Shown here piece by piece: positions 13,706 through 24,900 of a stretch of DNA of 64,000 nt. A program made the translations under genes and the position numbers. Source of the stretch: Micropterus salmoides. Taxonomy: Eukaryota > Chordata > Actinopteri > Centrarchiformes > Centrarchidae. The notes below the pieces were generated by a model. It was not told the origin of the DNA. It ran no database searches and saw nothing but the letters and a program-made list of their open reading frames with translations. How positions within the stretch are numbered: the first letter of the stretch is position 1; the number at the start of each line of letters is the position of its first letter. The stretch covers positions 15,081,012 through 15,145,011 of the forward strand of contig NW_024040928.1 of NCBI RefSeq assembly GCF_014851395.1. Reading direction: 5' to 3'.

Positions 13706-14499
13706 TCACACAGAACACTGCAGCTAACACAGCAGACATGTCCAGCAACAGCTGAACGAAGTGTTAATGTTTGTACCACTGTTATTCTAACATTAAATTC
13801 TCATTAATATTGTAAAGTTTTAAGCTAAATCAAGATACATCTGGCCCGTGATTTAACATTACAGAATATTCTTGGTTTGTGAAACTACAACAACAGCGGT
13901 ATGAATTGAAACATTGCTTTATTATTATCATTAGGCTATTATAAATAAATGTTTGCAGGAATTATAGTATAGTAAACATTAACGCATTATGTACACTGAT
14001 TACTACGTTGACAGTTGACACCTCTTTTTTAACGGCCCCTTTTTTTTCTATGCGTGGGCCGAGTGGCCGCGATAAACTTCATGATGTTATGTGTGCGGTG
14101 GCTTCTGGGACAAACCATATATGGAAGTTCAACTTCCGTCAACTTCCGTCATGTTTGTCTGCAGGCTGCGGCTGGACCCATCTCTATCTGACTGGCTGGC
14201 TAGCTAGCTATGTTACTCTTGACAGTCCCCCAAAGCCAATTACCCTTACCCTAACCATCAGAAGGTGTGTGCCTAAACCTAAAGTTATTGATTATATGCA
14301 TTTCGACAGGTTAACCCTACAGCTAAACACATCTGCCTCACGTCCAACCTGCTAGCAGACAGGGTTAACCTCCTTCGTGTTGCTGTGCATTACCACCACC
14401 ACTCCACTAGATGGTGCTATCACAAAACAACTACCGTCCTAGAACTGTGGTCCCAAGACTGCAGGGGTCCTGAAACTGCAGCCTCCGGTACTGCAGCTA

Positions 14500-14730
14500 T
14501 TTAATATTGATTGTGAGCAATGAGCATGTTAACTTGTTACCATTACCATTTACCTCTAATGGTAAGTTTAGCCTCACAGAGCTGCTAGCATGATTGTAGT
14601 CTCTTAGTCTTGTTGTTTTGCCTCTGTGAGCTGCTTTCTATCTTTGTGTTAAATTATCTTTCTTCTCCTGTTGCTTTTGAGATTGCACCTCCTCCAGAGG
14701 ACTCCCAAGAAAGAACAGAACAATTTACTG
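14500..14730 (+). repeat. Dispersed teleost repeat, right half
   Basis: Continues the repeat interrupted at 11,790. Blocks such as 'TGAGCATGTTAAC', 'GCCTCACAGAGCTGCTAGCAT' (last base inferred as part of the block) and 'AGTCTCTTAGTCTTGTT' follow in the expected order after the left half. Confidence 0.6.
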
Positions 14731-15079
14731 AGGCTATTTTTTGTTGCAGATTCATCTGCTGAACTAAACATGCCAGTTTCAAAGTTGTCTTTGTTTATTA
14801 TGTTTTAGTGCAAGTAAGAACAAATGCTGCACAGAAACAGTATGATGTTTTTCTGTACTCAGTGCCCTCATTCACTCTGTTGGTTGATAATAAGCTGTAT
14901 TCGATAATAATGCATGATAATGTTAGGGTGAGTGTACCTGTACATGCAGAGTTAAAATGAGCCAGTGTTGCTTGTACAGCTAATCTGCAGCTGGTCAAAG
15001 CTGTCTTTTCTCACTAACATGGTCCCACCTTTTTTTTTAATACAGACTATGGTGTCTGCACACTGGTGTCACATAATTA

Positions 15080-15118
15080 CACACATACACACACACACAC
15101 ACACAAACCCACACACAC
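15080..15118 (+). repeat. CA microsatellite
   Basis: An interrupted (CA)n tract. Antisense reading produces spurious Cys/Val-rich frames. Confidence 0.9.
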
Positions 15119-15409
15119 TCTCCCTGGTCTGTCAGTACGGGAGGTGCATTTCTGTATGTGTGAAATGCTGTTTCTGTCATGTGAAGCAGTGGTCGAGTCA
15201 GGTGTGACCACTGGAGACACAAACAGCACAAGACTAGAGGAGATGAGGGGAAGGAGGGATCGTGCGGAAAGGGCCCTGCTGGGTTTAAGATGTATCTGTC
15301 TGCTACATGTAAAACACAACAGACCAGTTTTGACCAAAATATTTAGCCGACATTGATTTTCACAATGAAAATGTGTTAAACATTTCGTATGATTTGTGTT
15401 TAAAGCTGT

Positions 15410-15830
15410 ACCAATCAATGTTTTCATTTCAACAATGAATTAAATATATGTTAAAGGGGTCACTCATAATGATAAACCCACAATCACCTAACTTTGCTGT
15501 TTCTTTATTGAGCATTTAAGCAACTTTTGGCTGATTGTTGTGGTTTCCCAGCTTACAACTTTACTAATTTGATTCACTTTCACTGCTCTGATTATCATCA
15601 TTTCCAGCAGCAGGAGGATGGAAGCTTCTAACTAAACTATTTGGAGCATTTAGCAGATAAAGTATGGTATTCCTAACAGGAGGGGGAAGACTAAAACAGA
15701 GCTAAAAGGGTGGAAAGTGGACCAGGCAGCTAGAGTCATAACTCAAAATGAATGCTAATGTTGCTCTGTATCTGCTGGATGTGTAAATATGCAAATGTTA
15801 GCTACAGTTGTAGCTTTGTACTCCTCCATG
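15410..15830. repeat. Dispersed teleost repeat fragment
   Basis: Blocks such as 'CAGCAGGAGGATGGAAGC', 'TATTTGGAGCATTTAGCAG', 'GACTAAAACAGAGCTAAAAG' and 'AATGTTGCTCTGTATCTGC' resemble a repeat I associate with percomorph genomes. Class and boundaries are uncertain. Confidence 0.4.
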
Positions 15831-16355
15831 CTGCAGTGTGGAAGCGTAGGTTGCTCCAGGCAAGGCAATGAGACAGAGACAGTAGTATGCTTGATGAATC
15901 TGCCAACACACCAGTGACATGCTAAATGAGGGAAGGTATATGAGGGGGTGTTTATGAAGTGGACTGTAATTAGTGTTTGCTGCAGAGGAAAGTGACGGCC
16001 TCAGGTTATTCTTATTAATCATTCAGAGAGACACTGTACGAGAATATGACATTGGATTTCGTGGATGTGTTGTTATGTTTAAATTACCTCTATTATATAG
16101 CATTTAAGGTTGTTTAGAAATATGGCAGATCACGACTCTCTGGCCTTAGACTTTTCAACTCTCCCTCTCCAAATGAATGCTGCCACAAGTATGTTACCAA
16201 ATAAAATGCATCTCCACAAAATGACTCCTACATTTGCATTATGTGACTCCCTTCAGTAAACCAGGATGAATAGAACAGATTTCGTTGTGGATCTCAAATT
16301 TATTACAGCCAGGAAGGTTTAAGCTAGACCTTGAAATCTATGGCTGTTTGTCTGT

Positions 16356-16388
16356 ATGTGTGTGTGTGTGCGTGTGTGTGTGTGTGTT
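16356..16388 (+). repeat. GT microsatellite
   Basis: A (GT)n tract with two interruptions. Confidence 0.9.
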
Positions 16389-16477
16389 GGAGGTGGGGGA
16401 AGTCGAACAGCATGTCGACCAAGATGCTGGGCCCCACAAGTTTAAAGGGCTCTTTGAGGGTTAAGAATCAGGTTCAG

Positions 16478-16999
16478 GGTAGAGTGATAATAATAATGAA
16501 TTAATAATTATGAATTACATTTATAAGTGGGGGGAACTCTCCTCAACCACCACTAATGTGTAGCACCCACCTGGGTGATGCACGGCAGCCATTTAGCGCC
16601 AGAACGCTCACCACACATCAGCTTCAGGCAGAGAGAGAGGGAAACATTTAGACAATTACTACAGGGGATGATTAGATGGCCAGATGGTGAAAGCCAAGTT
16701 GGGAATTTTGCCATGACACTGGGGAACCCCCTACGCTTTGCGAGAGCTTTAATGACCACAATGAGACAGGAGGTCAGTTTAACATCTCATCCGAAGGACG
16801 GCAGCTCTTACAGCGCAGTGTCCCCATTACTGCACTGGGAACTTTTAGGACCAGAGGGAAGACAGCCACCCCCAACACCACTTCCAACAGCAACTTTGTT
16901 TTCCCAGGAGGTCTCCCATTCAGGTATTGGCCAAGGCCAAACTGGCTTAGCTTCAGTCAATCAGCAGTAGCAGGGTTGACATTGGTATGGCTGCTGGAC
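16478..16999 (-). mobile_element. SINE3-like element with 5S rRNA-derived head
   Basis: On the minus strand the head (16,905-16,999) follows 5S rRNA: CCATACC near the start, then GAAGCTAAGC, a GGCC-type block, and TGAATGGGAGACCTCCTGGG, corresponding to the internal promoter boxes of 5S genes. The body then matches a widespread fish repeat that continues through 'GCGCTGTAAGAGCTGCCGTC', 'GGATGAGATGTTAAAC' and 'GGTCATTAAAGC'. The tail is an ATT/AAT-rich repeat at 16,478-16,510. This is the architecture of 5S-derived SINEs (SINE3 group). It is a transposed copy, not a working 5S gene. Confidence 0.65.
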
Positions 17000-18549
17000 A
17001 CTTAGTTGCGATGGTTAAGGGGAGGGTTAGGGGGCTAGAGAACGCATAATGATGGGATTATGATGATTGTGACACAAGGCTGTATGTCTGTCTGTCTCTC
17101 CCTCCCAAGAATGGCGCAGACAGACAATGCATACTGATTCATATTGATTGATTGATCGATCCAGATAATCACAGCCCCTTTGCTGCATCACAAACAGGTC
17201 ATATGACTTCTCTGTCTGTGTTAAAGGGGATCCTATTGGAAAGCAATAGGTTCAGTGTGCAGCTATCAGTGCTGGTGGCTCTTGGAAACAAGGGTGCTGA
17301 CCAAAAGCTAAAAGTGGCTCTGTCTAGTCCTGCATGTTCAGTACTTTTGCCTCACATTTGAATCTAATTGACAAAAGCATTTTCTCTCTCTGTTGCTAAT
17401 GAGGACCGTGTCACGTTGTTTCTTTCAAGAAGATGTCAGCCTCTCAACCACAGCTCTGAGCACTGACTCGACACCGACAGTGTAAAGTGAACCAGCAGAT
17501 TATTTCTGGAACTAAACTGCCCTGAAGAGGCATGATTCATTTAATGTTTGTAAAAATGTTCCTTGTTATGCTGACAAATGTATGGGTCATTACATACTTA
17601 CTTATCAGGGATCCCACCTGGTTTTGTTAATAATTTGTTGTTTTAGGTAACAGGCATCATGGTTTTATTAGCTGTTGAATTTAAGTGCATGAATAATGAA
17701 CTTTATATGAAGAGCACTGTGAAGAACATTTATAAAAATATTCCTGGAAAGAGCTGTGGAATTGCTTTGTTTTTTTTTTTTACCAATTATGGGGAAATAG
17801 AGACAATGTTCAACCTGTACACTTCCAAGTAATCAAATCCAATCAACTGCTAGTGTCACTATAGAGTCTTTTAGGCACTGCACAACAGGTCAGCTGAATG
17901 TGCAAAAATGTGAAACTTATTTACAGGCAAACACTATTTACTTCTGTTTAATGGAGCAGTTATTTCAATTATTATATTTTCCTTGGAAATTACTGCAAAA
18001 TTATAATTTTGGAGCTGTAAATTAAAGTATTGCCAACTCTTTAGACTTCTCCTTCTTCTCCTTTTGTGAAAGCAACATAAACCATGAATTGGAAGAGACA
18101 GTTTAAGACTGGCTGCAAGTGGAGATTTGTGAAGATACGCACACTTACACATGGGTGAAAAATTAAAGGAAAAACCCAGCATGAAGGTGGGTGTTGGGCC
18201 ATCACAAACTGCAAGAACTGCTTTAATACTCCTCGGCAGTGATTCTCCAAGTCTCCGCAACACTATGAAACATCATCCTTCCTAAAAGACACTCCTTTAT
18301 TTGGTGTTTTGAACACATCAGACTAATATATCTCATAGGTGGTCATTAGGGTTGAGAGCTGGTGACGGCGGCCATAGCATCATTATGATCATTTTCATAG
18401 TAATGAAACCATTCAGTGACCCCTGCTCTGTGCCCTGTATGGAAAGGGTCTGCATTTGTCTTGTTTTTTCAGTCATTTATTTTTGACCCATTTCGTATGT
18501 TAATGAGAGATAACAGCATTTCAATAAAGAAGGAAAATTTTGCTAATTA
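17000..18549. other. Spacer with no recognised gene
   Basis: AT-rich non-coding sequence. I see only short overlapping frames, a T run near 17.77 kb and no recognisable exon. Confidence 0.5.
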
Positions 18550-18551
18550 AG

Positions 18552-18725
18552 CTGTCTGTGAAGATTCTCAGTCATCCAGGTCATAGTTATCCAAGGAAGG
18601 TTCACATCAAAGGCAACTGGTTGAAGATATTTGGACACTTTTCGCCTCTCATCTGAGATTTGAAGAAGCCCTTTGGAAATGTTGTTCTACGTCAGTGTAG
18701 AGCAACAGCTTCTTTACCCTTGGTA
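18552..18725 (-). repeat. Interspersed repeat fragment (LINE- or PLE-derived?)
   Basis: Contains 'TCTCAGTCATCCAGGTCATA', 'CAAAGGCAACTGGTTGAAGA' and 'ACTTTTCGCCTCTCATC', a set of blocks I recognise from repeats dispersed in fish genomes. Its antisense reading looks like the decayed end of a retroelement UTR. I cannot assign a family. Confidence 0.4.
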
Positions 18726-21110
18726 AAACAGTTATTTCACACTGTGTGATGGACATTTGCTCCTTAGTTACACATGATTGGTCTCTCAGTACAACATGAG
18801 CAGTAACCCTTTCAACAAAAGGTCCTGTATTGTCAGTCAGAGCACCTGATAAATCAATTTAAACTCCATTTTTCGCTTGTGAACTCTATTCATTGTGCTC
18901 CACACACGTGTCATGTTCCCTTCACAGCAACTTAAATACGTCTCCACCTCCTTCTTAAACCATCACCACCTGTCCTACATCCTGTCAAACTGTCAAATCA
19001 CTCAGCCTCAGCTTTTAGCTCAATGTCAACATGCTGGGAAAAGCCACTTAACATCATGGCAAATGTTACTCGCCTTTTTTGCACAATGAATAATTCAGCA
19101 AGACGATTAGTTTCAAATGAAGTAAATAGAGTTTCATTAAGTTGTCACTGACATTAAGTAATTTCAAAAGGATGTGTCGTAAGTGGAAAACAAGGTCAAA
19201 ATTGTTTTAAAAAAAACATTATAAGAAATTAATAATTGCAGTCTTAAATTATGAGTTAAAAAGTCCCTATATTAATGAACTAAAGAGCCAACTGTGTCTT
19301 TGAAGCAAGACAGCGTAACTTTTGAAAGTAGAAATAACACAATATTCCCCTTACAAATGAAGCTGAATTTGTAAGGAATAAATAAAACCCTGTTCAATTC
19401 AATGTACTCAAGGGTTTTCCCGCTCAAGCTTACTTGGTCTGGTATGAGCGGTAGCTTAGCAAGCTTTAGAAAGGTTATTTGTAAGTAATAATGAATGAGG
19501 TTTGCTGACTTTACAGATCTTCCCGGGGCTCCTGTTACACAACATCGCAGCATATGCCACAGATAAACATGATGAAGTCTTTAAAGAAACTCACTCAAGG
19601 GAATCCTGTGAATTCAAATATGTGATTACACTGTAGCTCCACTTGTGGCCCCTGTGACCGCTATTTAGGAAAAGGGACTTTGGCTTTAAAGCTGCCGAAA
19701 CGTTTTTACACTGTGATTTTTTGATTACACTTCCAAACACCACCATCAGCAGTTATTGAACCTTGAGCAGACAGTCTTTATGTTACTGAGTCTGAAATGA
19801 AAAGTACACTGTCAAACGTCAGTTTATCAAACACAATGTCCATAATATTTTTTATTCACATAATGCACTGTGTCCAGACAGCATTGGTTCTGGCACCAAG
19901 ATCCTACAACCCATCAGGTTAGCAGACTTATCTGCATTAATTCTGCCCTATGTGTTGCTTTAAGTCTCCTGCTCTTTCACAGCCTCAATGTCTTCTGTTA
20001 GAAACCAGCGGCGAATTCTTTCCCTACGTGTCTTGTATTCTGTTGAGTTATTTGTTGTTTGTATTGTTTCTCTAAGCCACTTAAGTGCAGAAGCTCACTA
20101 TCACTACAGTCATGGCCTGCTGGTAATTAAGTTGTTACATGGTGCCACCATGTGGCCTTACATGCACGGTTTCTCTCACATATATACAGCAGACACTACC
20201 AGGAAAATTTTTATAATGGACATTTAACATTTCTGAGACTTTGTATGCGGAATTCATTTTGTATGCATAAAATTTTCTGTGCAACGGCCAAACAATATTT
20301 CAGTATTTGTAACTATTAGTGGCCAGTGCAACAGATTTTAATTCTGATTATAAACTGTATTGTGCATTGTTTTGAATGACAAATGTTTCTGTGTGATGTC
20401 TAGAATCCTTTGAAAATGGCAGGTGGATGGCTGCCTCTTTTTATAACAGTGTATTTAATAGCTGTTATGTTATACTGTAGTTGGAACAAAACAAATAATT
20501 TGGCTTTCAAAAGTATTTAGCCTTTTCTTATAACAAAAAGAACATGCATGCTGAGCCATAGTCGCGAGCATAAAGATGTAAAGAGAGGCTTGACAACTGT
20601 AATAGGATCAGCACCCCTTACACTCCCGCTCACATCAGCCTTCATTACCACCAGCTTTGAGCAGGATTATTGTGCCTAGGTGATGCTTATTCACTGTAGG
20701 TGTTAATGTTTGTTGGTTCTGCTGATGCATGTATTATACATGCATTCCATACAGCATCAATGCACTGACTCTATTCCTTATTTTCTCTGAATTTAGTTTA
20801 AAAACTGACTGTATTGCAACTGTGCTCTCCCTTTGTCTATGATATGTATATAAAATAATCAGATTATTCCTCGCAAAGTTCAGTAAAATAAAAAATGCCT
20901 TCAAACCAATTTAGTACATATTGCCACAGCATTTGATGTACTCATTACCCAACACCCAAAACAGCTTCACTAATACTAAGACAGAAATGCATATTGTTAG
21001 TAGATAAAAAATACATTTTTGCATTATTTTATCTTTTGTTTTGCTTTTACCAATAATTTTATTACCGCTTCCCTATTTGTCTGCCTCCCTCCATACCTCA
21101 GTTGCTGTGA
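18726..21110. other. Spacer with no recognised gene
   Basis: No exon-like segment or RNA gene recognised. The stretch is AT-rich with small random frames only. Confidence 0.5.
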
Positions 21111-21139
21111 ATCCTCTTAGAGGTGGATTATGGGACTAA

Positions 21140-21332
21140 GATGTCTACACTGAGAGGGAGAGAGAGGAAAAGAGAGAGTGAGGGAGAGAGAGATGGTGAG
21201 ACAGGGGATGAGCATGAGACACACATAGTGATAGAGAAAGTGATAAAAGAAGAAAAGACGCAGGAGAAAATGGAGAGAACCCCTCGGCCTGAAATAGGCC
21301 GGGAATGGGGTAGAAGAAGGTCTGTAACTGGG
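21140..21332 (+). other. GA-rich tract, possible 5' non-coding exon
   Basis: A purine-rich (GA)n-like region ends at a good donor-like sequence (GGG|GTGAGTAC, ~21,333). It lies ~600 bases upstream of the fibrinogen-domain gene start on the same strand, so it could be an untranslated first exon. The open frame through it is only repeat translation. The exon idea rests on the donor alone. Confidence 0.2.
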
Positions 21333-21548
21333 GTGAGTACTGCCATTTCCAAAAGTGCAACAAGTGCAAATTTGTCACTCCATAGGAGCACAATACCACA
21401 TTTTGTCATGTCATCTGTGCATATGTGTATTTTATTGAGTAAGGCGTTGAAAGTTAGAAAACATGAAGACTGTTACCTGCCTTCGAATTAAGCTTAGTTA
21501 AAGTCAAAACCGTAGTTTGGCTTTAATGGCAGGTGACGTGTGCAAGCT

Positions 21549-21552
<4 letters not shown>

Positions 21553-21587
<35 letters not shown>

Positions 21588-21702
21588 TGAGTTACCTGAG
21601 GACTAACAGTTATGTGATAGACTGAGGGGATCACCTGTCTCTTAATTAATCTCACTTTCCTCCATTTATATGCTAGAGACAAGGGTGTGTGTGTGTGTGT
21701 GT
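21553..21702 (+). repeat. Two TG microsatellites
   Basis: (TG)n tracts at about 21,553-21,583 and 21,685-21,702. They explain the His/Thr-rich antisense frame across this region. Confidence 0.9.
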
Positions 21703-21917
21703 GCTCGTGTGTAGGAGACAGAGAGAAAGAACAAAAGAACATGACTTTGTGTGCTAAAGGTGTCTTTATGAGGTAGACGATAGCATAATACACTAATTTT
21801 CTCAGTTTTTGTCCTTGTAGGAAGAGCCAGCCGAGCCTCACATGGTGAAGCACACACTCCCGTGTCGCAGCCCCGCTCTCACTGACCAGGCAGGAACAGA
21901 CTAACTGGGCAGCAGCA

Positions 21918-24900
21918 ATGTCCCTCCTGTCATTAACCAACCCTCCCGGCTGGAGCGTGTGCTCTGCTCTCTGTATCCTCATCGTGTTGCTTCGAGAGGT
22001 CAAAGCAGACAACCTGAACACTACCACTCAGCGCAATGGCGGGGGATCCCAGTGTGGGGAGTACACTAACCAGGTAGTTACTGTAAACATCCCAAATAGG
22101 CCAAAGTGATGATCTCTGAACAAGTTGCTGAAGAAAGAGACTTATTACTGCCTTCTCTATCCTCCTTTTACTCCAGAAATGTGTCAGCTTTGTGAAAGAG
22201 CATCTCAACTCTGCAGGAATTTTAAATAATATTTCATTTTCTACTATATTTACAGTGAAAAAGTATGTACTCTGATCCTGTTCAAGGAAAAGTACCAATA
22301 CAACAATCTAAAATATTCTTCATTAACACAGCTACTACTTGAGTAAAGGTATTATTAAAATATACTCAGAATAACAAAAGTAAAAGTACTTGTTGTGGCC
22401 TCTGTGACTGATATATTATTATATATCACAATAGTAGATACTTAATACTACTATGTATCAGTGTGTAAGGAGCATTTTACAGATGTATTCGGTTGCTGTA
22501 TTTGTAAGTTGCAGCTAGTTCATCTACTTTAGATATAGTTTGGTAGTTTAGTGTAGTGGTACACAACCAAGGGGTCAGGCCCCTCCAGAGTCACATTTTT
22601 TTTTTAAAATTTTTTACATTTTTATTCATTTAGCTGACGCTTTTATCCAAACCTCTGGAGCAACTAGGGGTTAAGTGTCTTGCTCAGAGACACAATGGTG
22701 GATGGGTCACAGTGTAGGATTGAACCGGGGTCTCTCACACCAAAGGTGTGAGTCTTATCCATTGCACCATCACACCCTCACACCCTCTGAAGGGTTCCAT
22801 TTTGCTGCAGAAATCTATATTCATATTTAGAACTTTTCTCGAAACTTTGCTTTTTTTGTGCAAAATAATAATAATAATCAACAATAAACTAAATAAAACC
22901 CTGCATAATATTTTTACCTCTAAATATTATGTTCATACTGTACCTGGCAAATGCTGTCAAGAATGATGTCTTACTGAATACTAAATACTGTATGATCAAC
23001 TGCCAACCACCAGAGGTGTTCATGTTATATATTGTACTGTCAACAGGGGTTATTGGTAATATGGATAAAATCCTCTGTTGCGTAATCTCGACATCTTGCT
23101 GAATTAACTCAACTTTTTGGGAAATAAATTTAAAGACAATTTACATATAAAATAATAGAAATGTGTGTTTTGGGGCAATCTAGTGAATTCAATTCCCTAA
23201 AATCAAAATATTTCATTACAACATTGCACACTGGCCTTATGCATGCAGGGATATCAAGGAGATAGCTATCACAGTACAAACAGTATAGTGAAGGAATTTA
23301 TACTACTTGTAAATGAAGGAAAACAAGATTCTCTTCTTTGCATTTGATAAGGAGAAAAATTTTCATAGTTTTTACCTAAACAAAGAGTCCACAGCAATGC
23401 CAGCAGCTCTATGTGGCTACTTCCAGACAGGGGTGATGTGCTATTGGCAATTCTAATATGGTGATGCTAAGCAGATACAATGTTCTCCATCTTAATGAAG
23501 TTGGTTAGCATGCTAATAGCTAAATAATATTAAACGTGGATGGGAATTTAATTAGTTGAAGGTATTTGGTCATCAACCAAAGTTGGCCTACTGGACACAT
23601 TAGTGACTACAACTCAGAGGGGGATAAAAAAATTCTGAGAGGTACCAAATTTCATTGCCAGCCCTAAAGCCATGCTGCTAGAAAGGCTATAAGTGACTAA
23701 TTTGATTAGTTATCAAAATTTGAATGATTAATTAGTACCTGAAATATTCATTAATTCACTGATTATATCAGCAGTAATTCAGGTAATAAAGGGTGTAAAA
23801 GTATGAGATCAGCTTGTGGCTGGTTTGTAAGGACATGACATTGAAGAAAAAAACTGTCAGAATCCAATGTGCTGCAGTTAAACTTTGAATCCGACAGAAC
23901 TGATTGATTTGCCAGAGAAAAAATCTGACTTTCGTTTTATTATTTAGGCTAGTCCTTGTTTTGGTTGTGGTTGTGAAGAAATTAACACATATTTTGACAC
24001 TCAGGAAGTTAGGAGTTGTTCAAAAAAGTGTCTCCTCCATCTCAAACAGGTGTTGGAGGATGGGATGTGTCGGCTGGTGGCCACTCTGCCTCAGCTGGAT
24101 GAGCAGAAATGCCCGGATATGTTTCGCTGCACAGATGAGGTTTCCTACTGGCTGCACGAGAACGAGGAGAGGAAACAGCAGATTGCGGCGCTGAAGGAGA
24201 CCATCTCTGAACTGCAGGAGGAGCTGAGGAACCATCGGCACCGCATCAAAGTCCTGGAGCTGCAGGTGAGATTTCCATGTCGACTTAGATGACCTGGATC
24301 AACTATCAGCCACAATCCTTTCACCTGCTTTGAGTTCCTGCTTTAGTCCACCTGGATCTCACTATATGTTGTAACAATGTGACTGTTCCTTTTTACGACT
24401 AAAGTAGTGTTTTTGCTCATTTGGAAAGAAAACCTATTCTGTTCCTCTGTGTGACATTAAATATAACATTTCAAAGCCGGACTTAAAAAAAAATAAAGAA
24501 AAAAAATTACTTCTTTTTTATATTTCCTCTGCTCAGGGCCTCTTGGTTTGGAGACAGTTCAGACTAGACATAAATATTTGATCAAGTAAGTCTTGATCGT
24601 GGTTTGAATAAATGTGTAGGCAAACTGTTGATGGAGTCAACTTTCCTGAAATTGTTCTCCTTATAGTCTGACTTGCTGTTAAAGATAATGGTTTGGTGAA
24701 ACACATCACATTAGTTGTGTTCAGTTCTGCACTGTGACATGGTGCCTCGTCATCAAGCTGGCTTCCCCCCCAGCATGTCCTTGACCTTAGTCTCTAACAG
24801 GATTAGCCTTCTACTCTTCCACGTGTTGCCTCATGCGTCTCAAGCAGTGAGCCTATACAAACTCAAGTGGACTGGATGGTGGCCAAAAGTGGATGATGAG

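Larger units (their letters stand above)
11793..14497. mobile_element. TA-flanked inverted-repeat DNA element (composite)
   Basis: The ends are inverted repeats: GCTGCAGTA(T/C)CGGAGGC continuing to CTGCAGTTTCAGGACC on both sides, with a TA dinucleotide immediately outside each end (11,791-11,792 and 14,498-14,499). The arms share further blocks in inverted orientation, including 'GGTTTGTCCCAGAAGCCAC', 'CACAGCAACAC', 'GGAGGTTAACCCT' and 'TGATGGTTAGGGTAAG'. The blocks are not in the same order: the left arm carries a second terminal-like copy near 12,054, as if two related elements lie in tandem. There is no transposase. A hAT-like element is nested inside. Most likely a non-autonomous DNA transposon or foldback element. 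Confidence 0.7.

Noticed and set aside
14008..14355. 115-codon frame inside the TA-flanked element, perhaps a transposase
   Set aside because: No catalytic motif; the frame runs through the inverted arm, whose other copy is not open.
15066..15427. Overlapping ~100-codon frames around a CA repeat
   Set aside because: They depend on microsatellite translation and lack exon features.
16900..16999. Possible 5S rRNA gene on the minus strand
   Set aside because: Too diverged, and fused to a dispersed SINE body; no terminator or gene cluster.
21123..21491. 122-codon Glu/Arg-rich open frame
   Set aside because: Mostly translation of a GA-rich repeat; any role is more likely as untranslated exon.
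21494..22027. 177-codon minus-strand open frame opposite the fibrinogen gene start
   Set aside because: It is the antisense of TG microsatellites and of exon 1 of a well-supported gene.
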